Below, piece after piece: positions 1 to 10,200 of a DNA stretch of 64,000 nt. Position 1 is the stretch's first letter. Each line of letters starts with the position of its first letter. Where the stretch lies: positions 3,844,001 to 3,908,000 of the forward strand of contig JAYJMM010000113.1 in the NCBI GenBank assembly GCA_037349105.1. The letters are read 5' to 3'. This DNA is from Limnomonas spitsbergensis. Lineage: Eukaryota > Chlorophyta > Chlorophyceae > Chlamydomonadales. The position numbers were made by a program, and so were the translations under genes. The notes below the pieces were generated by a model. It was given only the letters and a program-made list of their open reading frames with translations. It made no database searches and was not told the DNA's origin.

Positions 1-379
1 TGTACCTGGGAAATGTCTTTTCCCGCGTTGGAGGGGCATCCCGAGAAAGGGCTGCCAGCTCCCAGCTGCATTGTGACGTTCATCACTACAGTCACGCTGG
101 ACACCCGCCCATCTGTGTGCAGCATGCAGCATTCAATAGCAGAGACAGTAGAAAAAAATGATAACTACATCCCGCAGGGACGTGAGAGTAAGGAAACAGC
201 GCGGCATGGGCCGAGTTCACGTCCGTTACCATCACAGCAGAAAGATATACAGTGCTTGCGATCAAAACGGAGACACAGCAACACCTTCATCAGCTGCAGT
301 CCAAGGGCCCCTTTCAATGCATGAACTAAACTGTTATGACCTGATGAAGCACGAATCATAAGAACCTGGCCGCTAAACT
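1..379. other. left edge, no supported gene
   Basis: Mixed-composition sequence. An open frame on the minus strand runs through it as the tail of the proline-rich reading frames to the right, but its residues here are not proline-rich and do not look like a conserved domain. I see no splice sites or RNA signals that decide its status. Confidence 0.4.
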
Positions 380-2426
380 CTAAACCCTCACCCGGGGTGC
401 TTGGCATTGGTCCGAACCCAGTGCCTTGCCAGAGAGCGCCCACAGGGGCAGAGCCTCTGGAGATGCGGGTAAGGGAGGTCCTGGGGTGGGAAAGGGTGGG
501 GCGGGGGACGCAGGCGAGGGGAGAAGAGGAAGCGGGGGAGAAGGGGGTGGGGAGGGGGAGAGGAGGGAGCTGGCGGGGTGGGAGGGGGATGGGAGGGAGG
601 CAGGATAGTGGGAGGGGGGCACGGGGGGGGAGGGGGAGGGGTAGGCAGTGGGGATGGAGGAGGGCTAGGTGGGAGAGAGGGAGGAGGGTGAGGGGGAGGG
701 GAAGGAGGAGGGCTGGGGGATGGAGAGGGAGGAGGGCTGGGGGGTGGGGGAGGAGGAGGACAGGGGGTGGAGAGGTAGGAGGGCTGGGGGGAGGTGAGGG
801 TGGAGGGATGGGGGGTGGAGAAGGAGGAGGTCTGGGGGTAGGGAAAGTAGGATGGCTGGGGGGAGGTGAAGGTGAAGGGCTGGGTGGGGGAGATGGTGGT
901 GGGCTGGGTGGGGGAGAAGGGGGCGGACTTGGAGGAAAGGGTGGGTGAGGACTCGGGGGGGGGGGGGGGGGGGGAGAGGGGGGAGGACTGTGCATAGGAG
1001 AGGGGGGAGGTGATGGTGGGGCGCTAGGGGGTAGAGGGCTGGGAGGAGGAGAGGGTGGAGGACTGGGTGGGGGAGAGGGAGGAGGGCTGGGTGGGGGAGA
1101 GGGAGGAGGGCTAGGTGGGGGTGAATGAGGTGGGCTGGGTGGGGGGGAGGGAGGTGGCTCAGGGGGTGGGCTAGGAGGAGGAGAGGGGGAGGGGCTGGGA
1201 GGGGGTGAAGGAGGAGGGATGGGTGGAGGTGAGGGGGGAGGGCTGGGAGGGGGTGAAGGAGGAGGGCTAGGTGGGACAGAGGGACGAGGGCTGGGTGGGC
1301 AAGGAGGACGCTGCACAGGGGCTGGGCTAGGAGGAAGAGAGGGGGGAGGGCTAGGAGGGGGTGAAGGAGGAGGACTGGGAGGGGGTGCGGGAGGTGGGCT
1401 GGGTGGGAGAGGAGAGGGTGGAGGGCTGGGTGGGGGAGGGGGAGAGGGGCTGGGAGCCTGGGAGGGGGTGATGGAGGCTGGCTGGGTGGGGGTGAAGGAG
1501 GACGGCTGGGTGGGGGTGAGGGAGGAGGACTGGGTGGGGAAGGGCTAGGTGGGGGGGAAGGAGGGGGGCTGGGAGGAGGACTGGGTGGGGGCGAAGGTGG
1601 AGGACTTGGGGGTGGAGAGGGAGGTCTAGGCGGGGGTGGTCTGGGCGGGGGTGAAGGAGGAGGGCTGGGTGGGGGTGAGGGCGGGGGGCTAGGAGGTGGG
1701 GAGGGAGGGGTTAGGGTGGGGGTAAGGGGGTAGGGGAGGTTGGGGTGGAGGGGGGAGAGGAGGAGGTGAAGGTGGGGGACATGAAGGCGGCAATGGCGGC
1801 GGGCTAGGTGGAAGTGGTGAGGCTGTGGGGCTTGGAGGAAGTGGACTGGGGGGAGGTGAGGGAGGGAGGCTAGGGGGCAGCGGGCTGGGGGGAGGGCTAG
1901 GGGGTGGGCTTGGGGGACCAGGGGGGGGGGCTTGGAGGGGGACGAGGAGGTGGGCTGGGAGGCAAGGGTAGGCTAGGAGGGGGATTCGGACTCGGGGGTG
2001 GGCTGGGCGGTAGAGGCGGCGGGCTGGGAGGCGCGAGTGGGGGAAAGGGCGCTAGTGGGGGTTCCGGGGGAGGGCTTGGTGGTAGTGGAGGCAAGTGATG
2101 GGTCGGCTGGGAGGTAAAGGAGGTGGGCTGGGCGGGCTGGGCAGGATAGGAGGTGGGCTGGGCGGGCTGGGCGGCAACAGTGGCGTCGGTGGTGGGCTAG
2201 GCGGTGGCGATGGTGGCGGGCTGGGAGGTGACGGCGATGGTGGAGGGGTCGGTGGGGGTCGGGAAGGAGCTGGTGGGGGCTTCTGGGGCTGTGGCAGCTC
2301 GGGCGGGGGCGAGGGGGTCGGGAGCTAGGGCGGCGGGCTGGGCGGTGAGCTGGGAGGCGGGCTTGGCGGCGGCGGCTGCGCTAGCGTGTGCCGAATCAAA
2401 CCGCTCGCGAGGATCAGAACCAACAT
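380..2426 (-). pseudogene. proline-rich (SPPP) secreted glycoprotein gene, reading frame broken
   Basis: The proposed start is the ATG at 2426. It is followed by a hydrophobic signal-peptide-like stretch (MLVLILASGLIRHTLAQ) and directly by PPPPSPPPSSPPSPPP. This is the layout of hydroxyproline-rich cell-wall or extracellular-matrix proteins of green algae, such as the pherophorin and HRGP types. An in-frame TAG lies at 2325-2327, yet the same frame continues beyond it as clear SPPP sequence. Further left, the proline-rich frame switches several times, for example near 2094, 1897 and 1316. The minus strand is almost purely CCx codons from about 2330 down to about 500, and a run of about 16 G sits near 956-973. 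The breaks may be real (a decayed gene), small introns, or assembly errors in G-runs. No globular domain is visible. The glycine-rich frames on the plus strand are only its antisense. Confidence 0.55.
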
Positions 2427-3234
2427 GCTTGTTGCGGTGCGAGCCGCAACAAAGGACAGGATTGAGTGGGAGCTGGGAGAGCGGTGGGAGGTGGGAGTGG
2501 GAACTGAGGCTGCTGCCTTGTCGCCCTTGCTTCTGAATTTTCTGATGCTTCTGCTGCAGCCCACATCGGCAGCGTTGCTTTCATTAGGTGCTCCGCAGCG
2601 GCTGCATGATGGCTGCTGCTGTGGCTGCTGTGCCGTTGCTGCCGTATCCGCTGCAGCTGCGTCCGCTGAGTTCCCTTACAGAGGCAGTGAGGCCAAGTTC
2701 TGGCCTCGTTGCAATATCATGCCTCAGCAGCTAGAGCAGCGCCAGGATCAGCCTGAGCCATCAGCAGCCAATGATGTGCTTGTGGACTGCCGCAGGGTGG
2801 CTGGGTGTGGGAAGAAGTTCAAGTTATCCGCCATGCGCTTGCACGTCGCACGCCATATCTTGTTGGACCAATGTGGCGCAGCCTGCAGCTTGGAGCCTCA
2901 TGCTGATGAAGCATGTGGCTTCTGTGGTGCCGTGCGTGGAGACCGGGACTCTGGCATGTGCAGGTCAGAGCTGGGAAAGGTCTCAAACATCAGTACCGTG
3001 AAAGTCAGCTCCGCATGCCCTCTGCACCACAAGATGTCATACGCCTCAGCACACAAGGTGTCAGCCGCCAATCCTTGCACCAACATGCCAGTGCCATGCC
3101 ATGTCTGCATGAGCAGGGATCCGTTCGTCCCCCGCCCGTGGGTCTGGAGCTATCACTACCTTGATCACACACTTCGCATAAGGTGGGAAATGGTCCAGTG
3201 GTATAACGCTGGTGTTGTCCTACCTACAGGTTGA
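2386..3234 (+). CDS. uncharacterised Cys/His-rich (zinc-finger-like) ORF
   Basis: This is an open frame of 282 codons. The first 40 or so codons are antisense to the signal-peptide region of the opposing gene and are probably not coding. From about residue 125 it becomes convincing: CRRVAGCGKKFKLSAMRLHV resembles a C2H2-type finger, followed by CGFCG, a later Cys, and then KVSAANPCTNMPVPCHVC and a Trp/Tyr/His segment (WSYHYLDHTLRIRW). The order of a CxxC pair, a 'NPCTN-P-PCxxC' block and an aromatic-His tail recalls a zinc-finger domain seen in uncharacterised, often repeat-associated, proteins of fungi and algae. That resemblance is from memory of the pattern and is not a search result. The true start and any introns are unresolved. 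The 3' end runs into a tRNA-like box A motif, so the ORF may belong to a repeat. Confidence 0.4.
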   Translation: MCRIKPLARIRTNMLVAVRAATKDRIEWELGERWEVGVGTEAAALSPLLLNFLMLLLQPTSAALLSLGAPQRLHDGCCCGCCAVAAVSAAAASAEFPYRGSEAKFWPRCNIMPQQLEQRQDQPEPSAANDVLVDCRRVAGCGKKFKLSAMRLHVARHILLDQCGAACSLEPHADEACGFCGAVRGDRDSGMCRSELGKVSNISTVKVSSACPLHHKMSYASAHKVSAANPCTNMPVPCHVCMSRDPFVPRPWVWSYHYLDHTLRIRWEMVQWYNAGVVLPTG

Positions 3235-3250
3235 GGGATCGAATCCGCCA
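3181..3250 (+). repeat. tRNA-like (SINE head or tRNA pseudogene) sequence
   Basis: A box A-like motif, TGGTCCAGTGGTATAACGC, begins at 3189, and a box B-like motif, GGATCGAATCC, lies about 45 bp further on. This spacing is typical of an RNA polymerase III internal promoter. The acceptor, anticodon and T stems pair poorly, so it is not a working tRNA. A SINE head or a decayed tRNA copy is the simplest reading. Confidence 0.35.
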
Positions 3251-3654
3251 CACAATCTTCTCTCTCCCCCCGCCTGGAACGCCGGGTTCCATGTTCCTGT
3301 CCCCTCACATAGGAGATTGGCATGCCTGCTCCATGGCCCAGGCTGTGCATGGTGTCTGGAATCGAGCCTAGTCATTCTTCACTTACCGTAGAACCGAATA
3401 GGGTTCGCGCACCCCTGGTTTGAATAGTTAATCAAATCGTCCGCGCAGCAAAAAAAGGCATGTGTCCGCGCAGCGCTTTTACCGCGCAGCAGTTATTTTG
3501 AGCAAATAGTTTTATCTCCTGAGCGCGCAGCCCTTCAGATATTATTATTAAAAGTCCGCGCAGCTACTTCGCGCAGGGCAAATAGCCACTACCGGTACCG
3601 GTACTGTCAACACAAGCAAACACATCGTTTGGTGATTGAAAGAACAATAAATGG

Positions 3655-4870
3655 TCAGCAGTACTCCAGGTAGTCATCCTCCCCCTCCCCCTGCTCCTCC
3701 TCCCCCTCCTCATCCCACTCCTCCTCCTCCTCCTCCTGCTCCTGCTCCTGCACCAGCTCCTGCTCCTGGTAATCCTGACCCTGGTAATCCTGGTCCTGGT
3801 CCTGGTAATCCTGATCCTGGCAATCCTGGTCATCCTGGTCCTGATCCTCCTCCTCCTCCTCATCCTCTGCTTGCTTCGCCTTGGCCGCCTTCTTCGCCTT
3901 GGCCTTGATCTCAGCCTTGACTTGCTTGGGCGTCTTCTTCTTGCCCGGTCCCCTTCGCTTGACCACCTTGCCAGTATCCAGTGGCACAGCCTTGGGCCCC
4001 TTGGGCGCCTTGGGCTGTAGGGTGCGTGCAGGAAATGGCACATAATCAGGCCATACATGAATTATATGTCACGGAAGGCCAGCTATGCATGCAATTCCAG
4101 GACAAGCCATGCATTCAATGCACACAGCCCCATGCAAACAGCCCCATGCACACAGCCTCATGCAATAAACCCCATGCACACAGCCCCATGCAAACAGCCT
4201 CATGCACACAGCCTCCTGTAGTTAACCTTGTGCAACAAGCCCCGTGTACACAGCCCCATGCACACAGCCTCATGCAATAAACCCCATGCAACAAGCCCCA
4301 TGCACACAGCCCAACCTTGAATCACCTTCTTTGTCTTCCTCTTCTGGCCCTCGGTAGCCTCCAGCAGCCTTGCCTCGCTGAGCTGCTCCAGGAAAACCTT
4401 AGACAGGTCTTGTGCCAACTCCAGCGCTGTGCTTGTGCCTGGTTCTGTCCCGGCCAGAAAGGCTGCATCCTCCTCCTCACTTCCCAGCATGGCCTGCTCG
4501 ATGGTGCCTGGGACCCTGTCTCGCATGGCTGCTTCCAACTCCTGTAGTGGCACAGCCTCATCATCATCCACCATGCAGGGGAAAGGCTGCTCGGACATGC
4601 GCTGCTCCATTGGAGATAGGTTGCCGGTGGTGTAGGGTGTGTACAGAGCACGGAGTGCGGTATGGGGGTCACCAGGGAAAATACGCTCTGCATCATCCAT
4701 GGCCTTCCGCTGGTACTCCATGTCAGTCAGAGCTTGCAGGATGCCTATCTTGCGGTAGTCGTTGATGATGGCGGGCGCGAGCGTGGCGATGTAGGCATTG
4801 GCGTCCATGGCCCACTCCAGCGACAGGGGCTTCAGCGTCCCGAGGCTGTCATCCTGTTTGATGTCCCCGG
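3655..4870 (-). CDS. uncharacterised protein with acidic/basic low-complexity tail (two exons)
   Basis: Exon 1 runs from about 4870 (5' border uncertain; a Met lies at 4808) to 4326 and ends in ...KRKTKK with donor AAG|GTGATT. Exon 2 runs from 4014 (acceptor CTACAG) to the stop at 3655-3657, and the two join in phase 0. The first part is a soluble, mixed helical sequence starting near MDANAYIATLAPAIINDY, with a P-G-D-P-H-T-A-L segment near residue 45. The second part is strongly basic (PKAPKGPK, KRRGPGKKKTPKQ, then a KAK-rich run) and ends in a long Asp/Glu/Gln tail with DYQDQD-type repeats. Such a tail suggests a nuclear or nucleic-acid- or chaperone-related protein, but this is inference. 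I do not recognise the family. The whole gene sits inside the inverted ends at 3384 and 5068. The intron is filled by a short tandem repeat. Confidence 0.6.
4085..4315. repeat. short tandem repeat in intron
   Basis: Irregular copies of about 14 bp (CCATGCACACAGCC and CATGCAATAAACCC types) fill nearly the whole intron of the two-exon gene. They reach to within about 10 bp of its donor at 4326. Confidence 0.75.
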
Positions 4871-5608
4871 GCTTGACAGTAGGAATCGGTCTGGATTTTT
4901 TTTGATATTTGGTACCGGAAACTAGTCCGGCACCCCCTCAAATAGTTTTTCCCTCTGTGACTGAACGTTCGCGCAGCATGAAATTTGGTAATGAATTTTA
5001 ACGCGCAGGCTGTCCGCTCACCCTCCAAAATAATTAATTAATAGTGGAGTGAAACCGGTTCTACGGTATGTTATCATCTTTGTTTGATTGCTTGCCTGTT
5101 TTGTCGCACCCATGAGTCCATGACAAATAACGTGTGGAACACTAGCATGGGAGCCCGCTGTCTTAACTCTTAAGAGCTCCCAAACATGCGGCCCATTGAC
5201 ATCAAATGGTGTAATAGTAACGTCAGAAACGAAAACCACGATTACCGGTACCATGGGATGGTGAGTAAGTAATGGGTGCCATAATGACGAGTGACAACTG
5301 TTCAATGCATGCCACTTTTTTTTATCGATGCTTGTGGCCCTCTTCAGAAATGATATTTGGGGCAAAATCCTTGTTGCAGCTTCCTTGGATTCTGCTTATT
5401 GGGGACTGGAGTTGTCTTGGGGTGCACCTGGGTTAAGGGGCGCATGTGTCCCTTTGGTACTTGATACCTCTCCATACACTCTGTTTTTTGGTGTCCGGGC
5501 TGGGGCTTGCTGTTTTGAAGAGGGCCTGACGTCTCGGACAAAGGCCTTCCTACGATTCTTACAAGCCACGTAGACCCGCACCATATACGGTGCGTATCAT
5601 CAAAAAAT

Positions 5609-5694
5609 CTCTCCCTACCAGGATTGAACTGGTGACCTCGCGATGGCAGCCGATGGTAACAGTCGCACGCTCTGACCAGCTGAGCTAAGGAAGA
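5609..5694 (-). tRNA. tRNA-Asn (GTT) with a 12-nt intron
   Basis: Read on the minus strand, a full cloverleaf folds. The acceptor is TCTTCCT with AGGGAGA (7 pairs including one G-U) and discriminator G. The D arm is GCTC/GAGC with AGCTGG in the loop. The anticodon stem is TGCGA/TCGCG, the variable loop is AGGTC, and the T arm is ACCAG-TTCAATC-CTGGT. The anticodon loop starts CTGTTA, the usual Asn GTT context, and is interrupted after position 37 by 12 nt (CCATCGGCTGCC), the standard place for nuclear tRNA introns. A run of six T follows the 3' end by two bases, as a polymerase III terminator. The gene looks functional. Confidence 0.9.
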
Positions 5695-6519
5695 CGCATG
5701 ACGACACCTATCTAACGGGGTATATATTATAAGCAATATATTTCTCCACCAAAGAAGGAAACGTCCCCGGCCATCGCCTACGCCTGTCTGGGCGATGCGC
5801 GAATGTCACCACACAGACCCTGCTACAGCCCGCTAAATCATCTGCGCAGCCTGCGCAACAGCGGTCTTTGCTCTTGCAGCAGAGGACAACTCCTCTAGGG
5901 CCGTGACGTCAGATTCAGGAACTTCCCCCTTGGCCCTTGCATCTTCCGGAAAACACGCTGTGCCATCGCCACGAGCTTATTTTTAGGAAAGGTCCGAGGG
6001 TGTAATTTAATTAACAAAGCTAGAATTTACTGCCCAGTGCACATGCTCCGGAAAGGAAATCCTTCTTAAAAAGGTCATCACATACGAGGCCAGAAATGAA
6101 AATGACAGCATGCGGGTGCCTACCCTAGCAGAGCAGGTGTTATGTCGTTGACGATAGCAGAGCTGATGTGCCCTGGACAAGAACATCTGCGGCCAGGTCT
6201 TGTCTCCGCCTGCATAGACAGACCAAAGGTCGCCCAGCAAGGGGAGCAGGGGACTGCTGTCACCTATCCGTGTCATCAGCATGCGGCAAGTCATGGGCTG
6301 TTTCGGGGCAACCCGTTTCCACCCAGCCTCTCCCTCCGCCCAACACTCCTATATCATAGAAGATCCGGCCAGCTGGTAGGCAACAGTCGCGATAGAGCAC
6401 AGCTCCCTGCTGCGCAGACCTTACACTGGGTTGAAGCAGGACGTTCAATCACCGGCCACCTCCAGAGCCCATCGACTCAGCCCTGCACGCGCAAAACAAT
6501 GGGCAGTGATTATTTAACA

Positions 6520-6690
6520 CGCTTCAGCTACATTTCAGCTGCTCCACGGCCTTTTGCTGTGGGTGCCTGGTGCAGCAAGCCCTACTGCTCGGGCCGCCGG
6601 CCGTGGGCCGGTCAAGATTTGCTTCCAATCGGCCCAGTAGTGGCCGCTGGGCGGCCACCCGAAGGTGCTCCGGTACGCACTAAAACAAAC
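6520..6690 (+). repeat. dispersed repeat family R3, copy 1
   Basis: The core reads GGGCCGCCGGCCGTGGGCC, then GGCCCAGTAGTGGCCGC and GGCGGCCACCCGAAGGTG. It ends in CACTAAAACAAAC and is preceded by TTCAGCTACATTTCAGCT. Related copies occur at 13345, 34408 and 62095. The family is non-coding and divergent, probably an old interspersed element of unknown class. Confidence 0.6.
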
Positions 6691-7073
6691 AATGGGGTGT
6701 GTGGGGGGGTATTTTTCACCCCTTCAGTCCTCAAAGAGATTTGCTGTCTCAGGTTCCACACACTTTTGTTGCTCCAATGGAAGCGAAAGCAGGGTACGAG
6801 TGGATTGATGGGAGCTAAAAATTGTAATACCTTTCCCAGACAAATCTACATCCGATGGGTAGCCATCCCCAATCCAGTCTCAGGCTTTCCAGGATTGGGC
6901 GGCCAGCCTCACACTTTCCAAATTCCAAGCAAAGGAAACCGAAACCCAGGGTCATTATCAAGCAGACGGGCAGGCTAGGGGGCAACGATGAGCAGGCATG
7001 GTAACATCATCTTGCTACCTTGTGAACAAGTGCTGAACTGGGGACAAGGGGCAGGCACATCCGCATAGCCATG

Positions 7074-7076
7074 TAG

Positions 7077-7115
<39 letters not shown>

Positions 7116-7116
7116 A
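7074..7116 (+). repeat. AGCC microsatellite
   Basis: About ten perfect tandem copies of the 4-mer AGCC, flanked by related CAGACAGACA sequence. Confidence 0.9.
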
Positions 7117-7290
7117 CAGACAATGAGAACCAACCAAGCAATGCACTCGCCGCTCATGTCAATGCGCTGACACTTCCGTTGTGAACATACAAAGCTGGCA
7201 GCTCATGAGCTCAGAGACATCCCAAATCTATGACCAGATCTACAAGGTTTATCAAGAAATGTAGGGGATCTATTCAGATATAATGACAAC

Positions 7291-10200
7291 TCACTGTTCA
7301 ATCTGCATGTACACTCCGTCGCTGATGAGGGGGATCTCGCAGTACCATCCGCTGCAGCAGGCAAACCAGAAGCAGTTAGTGTTTGAACATCAAATTCACC
7401 TGCCAGAAGCAGTTGGTGTTTGAACATCAAATTCACGTAGTGAACCCTGCCAGAAGTCATATGTGAATCTCAAACATTAGGACGTGCATGTCTAATTACA
7501 AACTGCTTCAAATGTGAGAGAGCAAACTAGTTTATTTCATCGTGAGCAGACCTATGCTGAGATAGCACATCATGCTGGGCAGCACATACGGTAAACACCA
7601 TCAAGATACTCGACACCGCACAATCAACCAGCTGAGCCCACCACATTACCATACCCCAGCCCAGATCCATACACGGTGCGCACGGCAATGCCCTAAGACA
7701 GTGCGATCAGGATTCCATGCCCAAATTCGGAATTCAATGGAGCAGTATGCTAGGCACCGTACGTGGCATTTCGAACTCACATGAAGCAAAAGGCGAGGCA
7801 GTATAAGACCAGCAGAAAGACAAACCAGAACATGAGCGCGTAGAAGAGGTCCGACCATGGTGTCCACAGGACGCCAAACGGCAAGTTCTCCTCCACCACG
7901 ATCATGATCATGGCCAGGATGTCCAACATGACACCCTGCAGCCAGAAGGAAGGGTTTAAAAGGATTCCCCGTCCCAGGGTTCAGGGTGGAACGCTAGAGG
8001 GTTGGAGGCATGTCACGAGTCCTCTCCAACAACTTGCACAACCCTGCCACCACCTTCGCGTCGATTGTGCCAGCTGAGAGCTTAAAGGGCGAGTCGTAAT
8101 ACATATTTATACTGTTTGCAATATATATTTCCGTGAAAAATGCTGGGCGGACTTTCGGCCCCCCTAGGCCGACCCCCCCTTCAACCACCAGGGAGAAACG
8201 CTTATTTGTGTTCATTCAGTACGCGTCCAGATATAAATTATTGAGTGTGATAGCCCATGGTTCGAAGGCCTCCAGTACTCCCCTCACATCCTTCCCCTGT
8301 CCCCCTATGCCCCCATCAAGATGTCCTCTCATATCCTTCCCCTGCCCCCCCATGCCCAAATCAGGACGTCCCTCCCTGTCCCTCTTCCCCCCCCTATCAA
8401 GATGTCCTTTCACATCTTCCGCCCGCCCAGTCCAATCCCCAGCATCATTGCTAGAGCTCAAATGTTTGTGTGCCCACATCCCGTACGCCTGCAGGCGCCC
8501 TAGGGCTGGAATCTGAGACATAAACAATCAGATGTGCCCCGCCCCCCCTTAGAATGCAGCCCAGTCAATGCCCAGTCCCCAGGTGACACCTTCATGATAT
8601 GGACTTGAATATGGAATATGAACAATCGGATATGCCATTGTGCCCCCCACCCCCAAGCCAGTAGCATATAGCCCAGTCCTCAAGTCCTACCATCATGATA
8701 TGGTACCGAGCCACGTGCGGAATCTTCTTGTTGCGCACAATTCCGAGGTACGTCCCAAAGAAGATGATGAGCGGGGCCCACTCGTGGATGTAGAACCAAT
8801 GCTCAAAGGGTTCTGTGCAACACGCGGTGGGACACGCACTTAAGTCGTTTAGCCTCATCATGTTTTCCCAACGCTAATACGTCCAACTCATGGACATAGA
8901 ATCCATGCTCGAAGGGTTTTGCGCAATGCACGTTGGGGGTACATTCAGGTGATCTCAGGGTCTAGGTCATCCCAGAGATGAGGATCTAGGTGAGGCAGGC
9001 AGGTTCAGATTGCCAACTATCGCTTTGTGAGGCATACGTACGGCCCACTCGAGGACAAGGAATCAGCGCTGAGGGAGTTCAGGCGGTGCGCCAAGTGTCC
9101 AGAAGGGTCGAGGGGGGCGTGGATTTGGGAAGCGTGTGTGTACCTATATGTTTTCACACACGTGTCTGTGTGACCACATTGCCACATTGCTTTCCTAATG
9201 CACTAGACCTGCACCGTGAGCTTCAATATGCCATCATCTTACCTCCGTTGGGTCACATGTTGTGGTGAGGAGTGTAAGATTTGAAAGCTCGGAGTGTACC
9301 ATTTGTGATCCATTCAGCTTTATATCTGATTACAAGTTCAAAACGCTTTTTTGAGTCCTTCTGAATGCCGCCATCAGACCCATGAGGTGAGGAGTCTAGG
9401 TCTCCCAGCCTTTCTTTTTCTCCGGGAACGGTGCGGCTTGTTCTCCACGTAACCCATGAGATGCTCTATCCCGCGGTTAGCCGGGGAGCGCTCAATGAAG
9501 CAAAAGGTCCTGTATACCTTTGTCCAAAAGAGAAAGGATGAAAACGTATCCATCTCCAACCATGGCATACTTGACCTGCCGCACAGCACTAATTGGGCAC
9601 ACCAATCAGTGAGGCGCTCTGTCCAGTGGAAGGCAAGGCAGCACGCCATGGAGTACACACACTCCTATCTCCTTTCTCCAGATCGTGAAATAGATTAAAT
9701 ATGTCCATAACCACCGGTACCGTACCTCCACCCATGAAGCACTAGATGGTCACCCATTTGTTAAGTACCACATGGCCACCCACTGATGAAGCACTAAATC
9801 CTCACCCACCCGTGACGTAATACCTCCTCACCCACCCATGAAGTACTACATCGTCACCCTCCCATGAAGTACTACATGGTCTCCTACTCGTGAAGTACTA
9901 CATCCTCACCCACCCATGAATTACTACATTGTCACTCACCCGTGAAGTACTACATCTTCACCCACCCATGAAGCACATGTTCACCCACCCATGAAGTACT
10001 ACATGCCTACATGGTCACCCACCCATGAGGCACTCCATGGTAACCCACCCATGAAGTACTACATGGTCACCCGCCCGTGAAGTACTCCATGGTAACCCAC
10101 CCATGAAGTACTACATCGTCACCCACCCGTGAGGCACTACATGGTCACCCACCCGTGAAGTACTCTGTCCAGTGGAAGGCCGGGAAGCGCTCTATGAAGT

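Larger units (their letters stand above)
3384..5068. mobile_element. non-autonomous DNA-transposon-like element with 13-bp inverted ends, enclosing a gene
   Basis: TACCGTAGAACCG at 3384-3396 is repeated as its exact reverse complement at 5056-5068. Ends that start with TA and read C-GTAGAACC resemble Tc1/mariner/pogo-type termini with TA target sites (family knowledge, not searched). Several CGCGCAGC words lie just inside the left end (about 3440-3580), with two more near the right end (4970-5010), as subterminal repeats do. Between the ends lies an intact-looking two-exon gene with no transposase features. The unit could be a gene-capturing element, or two MITE-type ends could flank a gene by chance. 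Confidence 0.45.
5700..7290. other. intergenic stretch with repeat remnants
   Basis: No exon-like sequence with matching splice sites was found here. The stretch holds one copy of the 'GGCCCAGTAGTGGCCGC' dispersed repeat (6520-6690), a 'TTGGGCGGCCAGCCTCACACTTTCC' fragment near 6897 and an AGCC microsatellite. Confidence 0.5.

Noticed and set aside
397..2328. Plus-strand glycine-rich open frames (GGGLGGGEGGG)
   Set aside because: They are the antisense of the proline-rich minus-strand gene. They show no signal peptide and no independent support.
3181..3250. Functional tRNA gene
   Set aside because: Box A and box B are present, but the stems do not pair well and no clear anticodon loop forms. 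It is kept only as a tRNA-like repeat.
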